A DNA stretch of 64,000 bases from JBHOQX01 sp042408595 (GTDB lineage Bacteria > Chloroflexota > Chloroflexia > Chloroflexales > Roseiflexaceae), in NCBI GenBank assembly GCA_042408595.1, contig JBHOQX010000003.1:1-64000 (forward strand), written 5' to 3'. The notes beneath the pieces were generated by a model. That model was not told the origin of the DNA. It was given only the letters and a program-made list of their open reading frames with translations, and did not search any database. The translations under genes were made by a program, and so were the position numbers. Shown here in pieces: positions 51,544-60,117 of the stretch; position 1 is the stretch's first letter; every line of letters begins with the position of its first letter.

Positions 51544-52356
51544 GCACCAGCTACCGCGTGAAATCAAGTATGCGGCCCTCACCCCTCTTGCTCCCGCTGT
51601 GCGCTCTTAACGCGCTTCAGGGGGTTTCCACGTCCTAGTCCCAGGCTTCATGAAGATTCGGTATACGCCGCAGCACTCGCGCTGAAGCGCTTGGCTGCGG
51701 GACGAAGCCCGCGTCGCGGGCTCGTTCACCGGATTTCCGAGGTAACCCTCATCCGGCCCGCGGAGCTCGCCATCCGTTGCACAACCGTCGAGACGTCCAT
51801 CAGCCAGATGGATGGGCACCTGGGCGTGACGGCGCGCGTCGCGGCGGCGCACCGGTGGCGGAGCGTGAAGAAGTGGGGCGCGGGGGGTGAACCGGGAGGG
51901 AAATCCCCCCTCGGCCGGGCCGTGCGCTCCCGCGAGACCGCAACTCTCGACTATCGGCCCTGCGCCGCGAAGCGGCAGCACGGGGACGCGCTCCCTGCCC
52001 GCCGACCACCCGTCGCGGCCCCTTCGCTGCGCTCAGGGCTGCGGCGTGAGCGCGACGACCGACGACACCGGCGGCCGCCTGCGCTGGCACTTGTTCGCCC
52101 CGTGGGGCAGGGTGCGGGCCGGCTGCGTGCCGCAGATCACCCCGAACGACACCGGCCAGCGGCTGGAAAGGGCGGGCTTGCTGGAGTACCATGCCCGCTC
52201 CGACGCCCCGGCGATAGGGCGGTTCCTGAGCGCGGACAGCGTGGTGTCGGGACCGGCGCGCTGCCCGCCTGGCCGCATGACGCAACCGCGCAGGCGCCGC
52301 ATGGGAGCACCGGAGGCGTACGCGGAACGCGCGCAATCACGCCGTTGGGGCTCACC
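51544..52356. other. Gap with an RHS fragment and GC-rich hairpins
   Basis: About 810 bp. It contains AGCCCGCGTCGCGGGCT, a near-perfect palindrome at about 51705-51721, and an RHS core fragment (52060-52262). The remaining frames are unlike known proteins and lack start signals. No promoter for a downstream gene is needed because the next gene reads toward this gap. Confidence 0.5.
52060..52262 (+). pseudogene. RHS-repeat core domain fragment
   Basis: The frame encodes RWHLFAPWGRVRAG, then DTGQRLERAGLLEYHARSDA and PAIGRFLSADSVVSGPA, matching the RHS core consensus TGQRLD-TGLLYY-ARYYDP-LGRFLSADS. The YYDP signature has decayed to RSDAP. No start, no toxin tip and no upstream YD repeats remain. 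Confidence 0.7.
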
Positions 52357-53613
52357 TCACATCCCGAGCGTCCGCTCCAGGAACGTATTGCGGAACTGGC
52401 CGCGCGGATCGAACGCGCGGGCCAGCGCGCGGAAGTCGGCCAGGCGCGGGAAGAGCGCATCGAGCCGTTCCGGCGGCATCGTGAACAGCTTGCCCCAGTG
52501 CGGCCGGGCGTTCAACGGTGCAAGCCGGGTTTCGATCTCCGGCAGCAGCTCGCGCACCGCCGGCCAGTCCTTCTTCCAGGTGAAATGCAGCGCGACGCAC
52601 GCCTGCCCGTAGCATGGGCTCATCCACAGCGAGTCGGCAGCGATCGTGCGAACCTCGGAGATCAGCAGCAGCGGGGCCAGCCGTTCGCGCAGCGCGGCGA
52701 CGGCCCGGACCGCCGCCAGGGCGTGCTGACGCGCCACGAAGTACTCAGATTGCAGCTCCTCGCCGGCGCTCGGTGTGTGGTCCAGGCGGAAGTGCGGCAG
52801 CCGCTCGTGCCACGGGCCGGGGATGCCACGCTGCTCGGTGCAGGCCTCGGCTGAAAGCGCCGCGATCGGGTGCATCCGGCATGGGGCGGGCCGGGCCCCG
52901 AACAGCTCCGCCTCGGACGGGGCCCCGTCCGCCAGGCGCTTCACCCACACTTGATTGACTGTATCAGTCTGCCAGTCGGTGAACAGGCTCACACTGTAGC
53001 CGCGCTCGGTGATCGCGTCGAAGTGCGATTCCAGCGCGTCAAGCGGCAGATCGAGATACACATCCTGCCGGACTTCGAACGCCGGAACGACATCGAGCGT
53101 GAGTTGGCTGACGACGCCGAGCGCGCCGAGGTGGACGACCGCCCCATTGAAGCGCTCGCCGTCGCGCTCCCGCGATAGCGTCACGCGCTCGCCACCGGCG
53201 ACCACCAGCTCCAGCTCCCGCACGGCGGTCGCCAGGTTGCCGTTCCCGTTGCCGGAGCCGTGGGTGGCCGTGGCGCACGCACCGGCGACCGAGATGTGCG
53301 GCAGCGAGGCGAGATTGTGCAGCGCGAAGCCCGCGCGGTGCAGTTCGCGGGCCAACTCGCCGTAGCGAATCCCGCCGCCGACTGTCACCGTGCGGCGCTC
53401 CGGGTCGAGCACCGGCGCCGGGCCGAGGCGCGCGAGCGAGATCTGCGCCCCCGGCGTGTCGGCGATGTCGTTGAACGAGTGGCGCGAGCCGAGCGCCTTC
53501 AACCTGCCGCCGGCGGCGACCAGCCGCTGAAGCTCCTCGATGGTCTCCGGCTCGTGAACCCGCGCCGCGTGGTAGGTGTGGTTGCCGGCCCAGTTGGTAT
53601 GCGGGGCAGTCAT
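52357..53613 (-). CDS. FAD-linked alditol/xylitol oxidase-like enzyme
   Basis: A 418-residue VAO-family flavoenzyme, the same length as Streptomyces alditol oxidase. GSRHSFNDIADTPG (42-55) and HISVAGACATATHGSGNGNG hold the FAD-binding and covalent-attachment region of the AldO/gulonolactone oxidase branch. The C-terminus has ARPHWGKLF and FDPRGQFRNTFL. It would oxidise a polyol or aldonolactone with O2, giving H2O2. It is translated from an ATGA overlap with the HxlR regulator gene upstream, so both are co-expressed. Confidence 0.88.
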   Translation of the reverse strand: MTAPHTNWAGNHTYHAARVHEPETIEELQRLVAAGGRLKALGSRHSFNDIADTPGAQISLARLGPAPVLDPERRTVTVGGGIRYGELARELHRAGFALHNLASLPHISVAGACATATHGSGNGNGNLATAVRELELVVAGGERVTLSRERDGERFNGAVVHLGALGVVSQLTLDVVPAFEVRQDVYLDLPLDALESHFDAITERGYSVSLFTDWQTDTVNQVWVKRLADGAPSEAELFGARPAPCRMHPIAALSAEACTEQRGIPGPWHERLPHFRLDHTPSAGEELQSEYFVARQHALAAVRAVAALRERLAPLLLISEVRTIAADSLWMSPCYGQACVALHFTWKKDWPAVRELLPEIETRLAPLNARPHWGKLFTMPPERLDALFPRLADFRALARAFDPRGQFRNTFLERTLGM

Positions 53614-53999
53614 CGCATCGCCTCCTGCGCCTGCGCGCCCGCCGGATGCCGGGCGGTCCAGGCGGCTTCCAGTGCCTCGACCGCGTCCAGGAGGCCGATG
53701 AACTGCTCGCCGAACTCGGTCAGCTCGTATTCGACATGCGGCGGGACTTCAGGAAAGACGACGCGGCGCAGAATGCGATAGCGCACGAGTTTCGCCAGGC
53801 GCTCGTTCATCACCTTGGTCGTCAGCCCATCCACCGCGCGCTCGATCGCCCCCGGCCGGCACACCCCGCGTCGCACCAGCCCCAGGATCGTCACCGACCA
53901 CTTGCAGCCGATGATATCCTCGAGCATCCGCGCGACAGTCGGCCGGCTGCTGGACGGCGGCCCGGCCTTGCGTGCCGCCTGCAAAGAATTGCGCTGCAT
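53610..53999 (-). CDS. HxlR family transcriptional regulator
   Basis: A 129-residue winged-helix regulator. DIIGCKWSVTILGLVRRGVCRPGAIERAVDGLTTKVMNERLAKLVRYRIL matches the HxlR domain, with the conserved Cys-Lys-Trp near the first helix, often a redox or electrophile sensor position. The start ATG 53999 faces the protoglobin gene. It forms an operon with the alditol-oxidase-like gene. It may control both its own operon and the divergent protoglobin. Confidence 0.92.
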   Translation of the reverse strand: MQRNSLQAARKAGPPSSSRPTVARMLEDIIGCKWSVTILGLVRRGVCRPGAIERAVDGLTTKVMNERLAKLVRYRILRRVVFPEVPPHVEYELTEFGEQFIGLLDAVEALEAAWTARHPAGAQAQEAMR

Positions 54000-54028
54000 G
54001 GTTGCCTACCTTACCGAAAAGTGCGGAC

Positions 54029-54057
54029 TTGTTTCCCTTCCCGGCGTTTGCTACAGT
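54029..54057 (+). promoter_or_regulatory. Promoter of the protoglobin gene
   Basis: TTGTTT (54029-54034), 17-bp spacer, TACAGT (54052-54057). The segment just upstream, CTACCTTACCGAAAAGTGCGG (shortened view: TTACCGAAAAGTGCG), lies between the divergent starts, where an HxlR operator would be expected; its symmetry is weak. Confidence 0.55.
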
Positions 54058-54124
54058 CTGATCGTGGGCGAAGACGGCGTCAACAGAGCGGTGTGCGGCC
54101 CTAGCATACCGCAGGGAGGGCGAG

Positions 54125-54724
54125 ATGGCAACCGCAATGCAACCGATCCCAGGCTATGCGTACGGCGATCCCGCGTTGCCGCGGTCGCCGGTCACGCTGG
54201 CCGAGCTGGAGAGCCTGAAGAAGGTGCTGCTCTTCACCGACGACGATCTGCGCGCTCTGCGCATGTCCGCCGATGTGTTGCGCGATCAGACCGATGCGAT
54301 TCTGGATGTCTGGTACGGCTTCGTCGCGGCGACGCCGGAGCTGGTCTACTTCTTCGGCAACCGCCAGACGGGCGCGCCGGAGGGCGCGTACCTGGCCGCC
54401 GTGCGCAAGCGCTTCGCGCAGTGGATCCTCGATACGGCCCAGGCGAACTACGACCAGGCCTGGCTCGACTACCAGCACGAGATCGGGCTGCGACACAACC
54501 GGGCGAAGAAAAACCAGACCGATCATGCGGCCAGCGTCGAGCAGGTGAACTACCGCTACATCCCCGCGCTGACGGTCCCGCTCACGACGACACTGCGGCC
54601 GTTTTTGGCGCAGGGTGGGCACGCACCGGACGATGTGGAGCGGATGTACCAGGCCTGGCTGAAGTCGGTGCTGCTCCAGGCGATCCTGTGGGCGCAGCCA
54701 TACGTCCGCGACGGCCAGTTCTGA
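54125..54724 (+). CDS. Protoglobin
   Basis: A 199-residue single-domain globin. PGYAYGDPALPRSPVTLAEL, the helix LWYGFVAATPELVYFF-type segment (DVWYGFVAATPELVYFFG) and DYQHEIGLRHNRAKKNQTDH, with the probable proximal His in YQHEIGLRH, match archaeal protoglobin rather than the longer globin-coupled sensors. Protoglobins bind O2, CO and NO. No output domain is attached. It is divergent from an HxlR-alditol oxidase operon, which consumes O2 and forms peroxide; a functional link is possible but unproven. Confidence 0.9.
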   Translation: MATAMQPIPGYAYGDPALPRSPVTLAELESLKKVLLFTDDDLRALRMSADVLRDQTDAILDVWYGFVAATPELVYFFGNRQTGAPEGAYLAAVRKRFAQWILDTAQANYDQAWLDYQHEIGLRHNRAKKNQTDHAASVEQVNYRYIPALTVPLTTTLRPFLAQGGHAPDDVERMYQAWLKSVLLQAILWAQPYVRDGQF

Positions 54725-54769
54725 CCGGGCGCGGGCCGCCAGGGCAGACCGCAGCCGCGTGCCACGGCG

Positions 54770-55891
54770 TCATAGCCGCTCGATGACGGTCGCCGTCGCC
54801 ATGCCGTGGCCGATACACATCGTCTGGAGGCCGTAGCGCTCGCCGCGCCGCTCCAGTTCGTGCAGCAGCGTGACGAGGAGGCGCGCGCCGGACGCGCCGA
54901 GCGGGTGGCCGAGGGCGATCGCCCCGCCGTTGACGTTCGTGCGCGCCAAGGGCGCGCCGGTCTCGCGTGCCCATGCCAGCACCACGCTGGCGAACGCCTC
55001 GTTCACCTCGAACAGGTCGATCTCGTCCAGCCGCAGCCCGGCGCGGGCCAGCGCCGTGCGCGTCGCCGGGATCGGCCCGGTGAGCATCAGCACCGGGTCG
55101 CTGCCCACCGCTACGCGGGCCAGGATGCGGGCGCGCGGGCGCAGGCCGTGGCGCTCCAGCGCCGCGCCGGAGGCCAGCAGCACCGCCGCCGCGCCGTCGC
55201 TGATCTGCGAGGAGCTGGCGGCGGTGACCAGCCCGTCCGGGCGGAAGGCGGGCTGGAGCGTGGCGAGTTTCGCCCGGTCCGGCTCGAAGCGGATGCCCTC
55301 GTCGTGGGCCAGCGCCACATCCGGCAGTAGCGCGATCTCCCGCGCGAAGCGGCCCTCGCGGGTGGCCGCCGCGGCGCGCACGTGGCTCGCATGGCTGTAG
55401 TCGTCCAGTTCCTCACGGGAAAGGCGCCACGTCGCCGCGACCAGCTCGGCGGCCATCCCCTGGTGCACCAGGGCGTACGGAAAGCCCGGCGGGACAGTGG
55501 TGTCCGTCCAGTCCGCGCCGATCGGCACCCGGCTCATCGACTCGACCCCGGCGGCGAGCGCGAGGTCGGCATCGCCGGCGGCGATCGCCTGGGCGGCGCT
55601 GTGGATCGCCTGCTGGCTGGAGCCGCACATCCGGTTGAGGCTGTAGGCCGGCACCTCGACCGGGAAGCCGGCCTGGAGCGCCGCCAGCCGCGCGATGTTT
55701 GCGCCCTGCTCGGCCACCTGCGTCACGCAGCCGACCACCACATCATCCACCGCCCCAGGTGGAACACCGGCCCGCGCCAGCGCGGCCTGCAGCACATGCG
55801 CCAGCAGCAGCGCCGGGTGCACCCCGCTCAGCGCGCCGCCGCGCCGCCCGATCGGCGTCCGTACTGCCTCGATGATGTACACCGGTTCCAT
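54770..55891 (-). CDS. Acetyl-CoA acyltransferase (thiolase)
   Basis: A 373-residue thiolase starting at ATG 55891. EAVRTPIGRRGGALSG, the nucleophile Cys in LNRMCGSSQQAI, NEAFASV, the His in GHPLGASGARL and Cys in MCIGHGMATA are in place. It differs clearly from the thiolase at 41297-42481 (shorter and with the RMCGSS signature), so it more likely serves fatty-acid or other acyl-CoA beta-oxidation. Confidence 0.92.
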   Translation of the reverse strand: MEPVYIIEAVRTPIGRRGGALSGVHPALLLAHVLQAALARAGVPPGAVDDVVVGCVTQVAEQGANIARLAALQAGFPVEVPAYSLNRMCGSSQQAIHSAAQAIAAGDADLALAAGVESMSRVPIGADWTDTTVPPGFPYALVHQGMAAELVAATWRLSREELDDYSHASHVRAAAATREGRFAREIALLPDVALAHDEGIRFEPDRAKLATLQPAFRPDGLVTAASSSQISDGAAAVLLASGAALERHGLRPRARILARVAVGSDPVLMLTGPIPATRTALARAGLRLDEIDLFEVNEAFASVVLAWARETGAPLARTNVNGGAIALGHPLGASGARLLVTLLHELERRGERYGLQTMCIGHGMATATVIERL

Positions 55892-56003
55892 ACGACGCTC
55901 CCTGGTTGCGAGGCTCCTGCAAGGTCATCGGCGCGAAACACGCGCTGCCGCAGACTCCCCGGATTGGTAGATGACGGCATTGTAGCACCAGCGGTGGTAT
56001 AAT

Positions 56004-56143
56004 GAGTGGCAGATGTTTCCCAACGCCGGCCACGCACCGGCGTCATTTGTTGGCAGAACGTACCCAGGGGTAGGGTATCGGGCTCATGAAGCCTTTCCAT
56101 ACCCAGCCGCTGCGTCATTTCTGGTATTGAAAGGAAGTTTCGC
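56004..56143 (+). promoter_or_regulatory. Structured leader of the CpXC-protein gene
   Basis: A TATAAT at 55998-56003 suggests transcription from about 56010 and a leader of about 130 nt. It holds a perfect hairpin ACGCCGG/CCGGCGT (56023-56043) and a second possible stem in which GGGTAT pairs with ATACCC around an inner GGCT/AGCC (about 56072-56106). AAGGAAG precedes the ATG. No riboswitch class was recognised. Confidence 0.45.
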
Positions 56144-57469
56144 ATGACTGCGCCTGTTGCCAATGCGGTGCAGGTCGCCTGCCCGAACTGCCGCACGCCG
56201 CTGCGCGCGCCGATCGTCACGCTGGTTGATGTCGGCCAGCAGCCGGAGCTGAAGACGTATCTCCTGTCCGGCCAGTTGAACACGGTTGTCTGCCCGAACT
56301 GCGGCTACGCCGGCATGCTGGCCGCGCCGCTGGTCTACCACGACCCGGCCAAGCAATTGTTTCTCGTCTATGTTCCGCAGCAGATCAACGCGCGCCCCGG
56401 CGAGGAGGAGCGCTTCATCGGCGACGCGACTCGGGCGGTCATGGCCACGCTGCCGGCGAATGCCTCGAAGGCCTACCTGCTCAACCCGCGCCGCTTTCTG
56501 ACGCTTGGCTCGCTGGTGGACGCCGTGCTCGAAGCCGACGGCATCACCAAAGAGATGATCGAAGCCCAGCGCGCCCGGGTGGACCTGATCGCCCGGTTCG
56601 CCGAGATCTACGAACAGGGCGGCGACGACCGCGACGCCCGGCTCAAGGCGCTGGTGGACGAACATCGGGACGAACTGGATCACGAGTTTTTCGCCATCCT
56701 CACAGCGTATGCTGAGGCGGGCGCCCGCGCCCAACAGGACGGCTCCGCCGGGCTCTTAATGGAGCTGCGCGACAAGCTGGCGGCATTGAGCGGCTTCGCC
56801 GGGGGCGATGCGGATGAGCCGTCGGTCGAGGCGGTGGTGGAGAAGCTGATCGCCGCCTCGGACGAGGAGCTGGACCAGCAGATCGCCGAAGTGCGCCCGG
56901 TGCTGGATTATGACTTTTTCCGGGCCTTGACGGAGCGGATCGAGCGGGCCGAGGCCGCCGGCGACCGCGAGACCGCCGCCCGGCTCACCGCGCGCCGTGC
57001 CGCGATCCTCGCGACGGTCGAACGGCTGGACGCCGAGGCGCGCGCGATGTTCGAGGCCGGGAGCAACCTGCTGAAGCGGGCGCTCGAGGCCGCCGACCCG
57101 GCCGAGGTGCTTCGCGCCGACCCCGCCGCGCTCGACGAGGCGTTCTTCCTCGTGCTGGAGACGAACCGGGCCGCCGCCGAGCGCGCCGGCCGCGCCGATG
57201 TGATCGCGCGTCTGGACGCCATCCGCCAGCAAGCGACACAGATCGTCGAGGAGTCGCTCCCGCCGGAGGAGCGCTTTATCAGCGAGCTGCTCCGCGCGCC
57301 GGACGACAGCAGCGCCGCCGACCTGCTCCGCGGCCGCAGCGAGCTGGTGAACACGGCGTTCGTGCGCCGGCTGAACGAGCTGGCCGACGAGCTGGAGAAG
57401 AACGGCGCGAAGCCGCAAAGCGCCCGGCTGCGCCAGCTTGCCCGCCAGGCCGGGGCGATGCTGTTTTGA
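56144..57469 (+). CDS. CpXC-domain protein
   Basis: A 441-residue protein. The N-terminal CpXC domain has CPNCRTPL and CPNCGYAG, two Cys-x2-Cys pairs that probably bind zinc, and ends at about residue 125 (NPRRFLTLGSLVDAVLEADGI). The rest is acidic and helical with a middle segment DELDHEFFAILTAYAEA echoed by VLDYDFFRALTERIERAEA. CpXC proteins are uncharacterised; this long form is common in Chloroflexota. The next gene starts 2 bp after its stop. Confidence 0.88.
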   Translation: MTAPVANAVQVACPNCRTPLRAPIVTLVDVGQQPELKTYLLSGQLNTVVCPNCGYAGMLAAPLVYHDPAKQLFLVYVPQQINARPGEEERFIGDATRAVMATLPANASKAYLLNPRRFLTLGSLVDAVLEADGITKEMIEAQRARVDLIARFAEIYEQGGDDRDARLKALVDEHRDELDHEFFAILTAYAEAGARAQQDGSAGLLMELRDKLAALSGFAGGDADEPSVEAVVEKLIAASDEELDQQIAEVRPVLDYDFFRALTERIERAEAAGDRETAARLTARRAAILATVERLDAEARAMFEAGSNLLKRALEAADPAEVLRADPAALDEAFFLVLETNRAAAERAGRADVIARLDAIRQQATQIVEESLPPEERFISELLRAPDDSSAADLLRGRSELVNTAFVRRLNELADELEKNGAKPQSARLRQLARQAGAMLF

Positions 57470-57470
57470 G

Positions 57471-59057
57471 ATGAAGCGCCGCGCCCGCTTGCTCTTGCTC
57501 CGGCTGCTGGCGCTGCTCGCCCGGCCGCTGGCCCGCCGGGCCACCGGCCCGCCGCGTGCGATCCTCTACATCAAGCCGGACCACCTGGGCGACCTGCTGC
57601 TGGCGACCCCGGTGCTGGCCGCGCTGCGCGCTGCCTTCCCCGAGGCGCGCATCACCGCGCTGGTCGGCCCCTGGTCGCGCCTGGTGCTGGCGCGCAACCC
57701 GGACGTGGACGCGCTGTTGACCTGCCCGTTTCCCGGGTTTGAGCGGCGGCCGCCCGACAACGGACGACCGACGGCGGACGTGGGACGGCACCGCTCGCAT
57801 CTGTCGTCCGCCGTCGGTCGTCGATGGTCGAAAGCCGGGCCCTACCTCACCATGCTGCGCTACGCCGCGCTGGTGCGCACCACGCGCTACGACCTGGCGA
57901 TCATCGGGCGGGATGACCACTGGTGGGGTGCGGCGCTCGCGCTGCTGGCGGGCGTGCCGGTGCGCGTTGGCTTCGCCGTGCCGGAGTGCCGCCCCTTCCT
58001 GACCACCGCGCTGCCCTGGAACCCGCGCGATCACGTCACGGCTCAGGGGCTGGCGCTCGTCGCGGCAGCTGGCGGACGGACGGCAGACAACGGACCGCCC
58101 CCTACCGTCCGCCATCGACCGCTTACCGACGAAGGACCAGGGACCAAGGACGAACGCCGGCCGAACCTTCGCGGGAGAGGTAGACAGCACGCGAAGCTTG
58201 CTTTCGCTGCCTTTGTCCCGGTGCTTCGACCGAGCTCGGCGAGGAATGAGCGGCAAAGAACGAACGCCGGCCGAACCTTCGCGGGAGAGGCAGACAGCTT
58301 GTCGGGCCTGCTTTCGTCATTCGCCGATCGTCCTTCGTCCATCGTCGCCCACCGGCCTCCTGCCTCCGATCTCCCGATGCAGCCCTCCCGCCTTCCCATG
58401 CGCTTCGCCCCCGCCCCGGCGGACGAGGCATGGGCCGCGGCCTGGCTGGCAGCGCATGGCGTCGCCCCCGGCGACCGGCTGGTGATCATCCACCCTGGCA
58501 CCGGCGGCCCGGACAAACACTGGCCGGCGGCGCGCTGGTCCGCCGTCGGCGACGCGTTGGTCGCGATGGATGGTGGGGGAAGATCGATCAGGGCGGAGGC
58601 CAGTGGTGAGCATCGCCACTCCCCGGCCTCCAAGCTCCGCCTCGTGCTCACGGGCGGCCCCGGCGAGGAAGGGCTGGTCGCGGAGGTGGCCACGGGGATG
58701 CGCGCCGCGCCGCTGATGCTTGCCGGCCAGACGACCCTCGGGCAGCTCGCGGCGCTGCTGCGGCGCGCCGATCTCGTCCTGGGGGTGGACAGCGGGCCGC
58801 TGCATCTGGCGGCCGCGGTCGGCGCGCCGTCCATCCACCTCTACGGCCCGAGCGACGCGGACCGCTTCGGGCCGTGGGGCGACCCGGCGCGGCATGTCGT
58901 GCTGCGGGCAGGGGTGTGGTGCGCGCCGTGCGGCGTCTTCGCGGCCTGCCCGCGCGGGCTGGCGCTGCCGGAGTGCATGGGCCGGATCGACACGGCGCGG
59001 GTGGTCGCCGAGGCGCGCCGGATGCTCGGCATGCCCGCTGCGCGCCCGGCGGTGTGA
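57471..59057 (+). CDS. Glycosyltransferase family 9 (heptosyltransferase-like) carrying repeat-derived inserts
   Basis: A 528-residue protein against the usual 340-380. The GT9 core is intact: ILYIKPDHLGDLLLATPVL, RYDLAIIGRDDHWWGAALAL, LVIIHPGTGGPDKHWP, RRADLVLGVDSGPLHLAAAVGAPSIHLYGPSD and C-terminal CAPCGVFAACP. Three stretches do not belong to the fold: residues about 90-122, 201-309 and 367-389. They are encoded by DNA like that found between genes, including a 39-bp direct repeat read in two different frames. The enzyme would transfer a sugar from a nucleotide-heptose to a cell-surface glycan; whether it still works with these inserts is open. Confidence 0.85.
   Translation: MKRRARLLLLRLLALLARPLARRATGPPRAILYIKPDHLGDLLLATPVLAALRAAFPEARITALVGPWSRLVLARNPDVDALLTCPFPGFERRPPDNGRPTADVGRHRSHLSSAVGRRWSKAGPYLTMLRYAALVRTTRYDLAIIGRDDHWWGAALALLAGVPVRVGFAVPECRPFLTTALPWNPRDHVTAQGLALVAAAGGRTADNGPPPTVRHRPLTDEGPGTKDERRPNLRGRGRQHAKLAFAAFVPVLRPSSARNERQRTNAGRTFAGEADSLSGLLSSFADRPSSIVAHRPPASDLPMQPSRLPMRFAPAPADEAWAAAWLAAHGVAPGDRLVIIHPGTGGPDKHWPAARWSAVGDALVAMDGGGRSIRAEASGEHRHSPASKLRLVLTGGPGEEGLVAEVATGMRAAPLMLAGQTTLGQLAALLRRADLVLGVDSGPLHLAAAVGAPSIHLYGPSDADRFGPWGDPARHVVLRAGVWCAPCGVFAACPRGLALPECMGRIDTARVVAEARRMLGMPAARPAV
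58150..58298 (+). repeat. 39-bp direct repeat inside the GT9 gene
   Basis: Copies at 58150-58188 and 58260-58298 begin ACGAACGCCGGCCGAACC and differ at one base (T at 58181, C at 58291). They are 110 bp apart, which is not a multiple of three, so they are translated in different frames. GGACGAA/TTCGTCC words lie on both sides. Confidence 0.92.
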
Positions 59058-59064
59058 CCGCGCC

Positions 59065-59823
59065 TCAGCGGGCGGTCCAGCCCAGATCCATCGTGTGCGC
59101 CGCGCCGGTGAAGGCGCTGGCCTGGTCCGAGGCGAGGAAAAGCGCGAACGCGGCCACCTCCTCCGGCTCGATCAGGCGCTTGATCGCCGCCGGCGCCAGC
59201 ATCACCTTCTCGATCACCTCGCTCTCCGGGATGCCCAGCGTGCGAGCCTGATCGGCGATCTGCCGGTCCACGATCGGCGTGCGCACATAGGCCGGGCAGA
59301 TCGCGTTCACGGTCACGCCGAACGGCGCGGCTTCGAGGGCGGCCGTCTTGGTCAGACCGAGCAGGCCGTGCTTGGCGCTGATGTAGGCCGCCTTGTATGG
59401 GCTAGCGACCAGGCCGTGCAGGCTGGCGATGTTGATGATCCGCCCCCAGCCGCGCCGTTTCATCTCCGGCAGCAGGGTGGCGATCAACTGGAACGGCGCG
59501 GTGAGCATCACCTGGAGCATGCGGTTCCAGGTCTCCAACGGGAAGTCCTCGATCGGATCGATATGCTGGAAGCCGGCGTTGTTGACCAGAAGATCGACCC
59601 CGCCGGCCGCCAGCGCCCGCTCCGCCAGCCCGCGCACCGCCGCCTGGTCGCTCAGGTCGGCCAGCAGCAGTGTCCCGCCCGTCTCGGCGGCGACCACCTC
59701 GGCCGCCGGGGTGATGTCGTGGATCAGCACCTGCGCGCCCTCGGCGGCGAAGCGCGTCGCGATCGCCCGGCCGATACCGCTCCCCGCGCCGGTCACCAGC
59801 GCGACTTTGCCGTGGAGTGTCAT
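59065..59823 (-). CDS. 3-hydroxybutyrate dehydrogenase (SDR)
   Basis: A 252-residue short-chain dehydrogenase. TGAGSGIGRAIA, NNAGFQHIDPIEDFPLETWN, the catalytic Ser in INIASLHGL and YISAKHG (YxxxK) are present. The FQH and PIEDFP pattern is characteristic of D-3-hydroxybutyrate dehydrogenase, which oxidises 3-hydroxybutyrate to acetoacetate with NAD. The next gene on the strand side is acetoacetyl-CoA synthetase, the following step of the pathway, although a repeat element lies between them. Confidence 0.9.
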   Translation of the reverse strand: MTLHGKVALVTGAGSGIGRAIATRFAAEGAQVLIHDITPAAEVVAAETGGTLLLADLSDQAAVRGLAERALAAGGVDLLVNNAGFQHIDPIEDFPLETWNRMLQVMLTAPFQLIATLLPEMKRRGWGRIINIASLHGLVASPYKAAYISAKHGLLGLTKTAALEAAPFGVTVNAICPAYVRTPIVDRQIADQARTLGIPESEVIEKVMLAPAAIKRLIEPEEVAAFALFLASDQASAFTGAAHTMDLGWTAR

Positions 59824-59911
59824 AGACGCATCCTGTGTGAGAAGGGAGGAGCCAGGAGCCGGAACCGGAATGCAAAGTGCAACATGGAAAGTGCAGCATG
59901 TCAGAAGCGGT

Positions 59912-60057
59912 CTGCAACGGGGAGGTTTGGCGGGCTGCGCCCGCCAAGAGTCCTGATGTTCCGCTGCGCGGTCGGCGACACAGCCGCCTACCGCGCAGCG
60001 GGATCGGATGGCGTCCGGGGGCGGCGGCCCCCGACACCCCCGCTGGGCGCGTTGCAG
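59912..60057. repeat. Palindromic repeat bounded by CTGCAACG/CGTTGCAG, copy 2 (146 bp)
   Basis: It has the same ends and near-identical outer parts as the element at 50176-50278, but a longer middle (AAGAGTCCTGATGTTCCGC and onward) with its own inverted segments GCTGCGCGGT/ACCGCGCAGC. It separates the acetoacetyl-CoA synthetase and 3-hydroxybutyrate dehydrogenase genes. Confidence 0.87.
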
Positions 60058-60117
60058 CCGGCCTCGCGGAACTTTGACCTATAAACACTACCCTCCAACC
60101 CCTGCACCCTGAACGGT

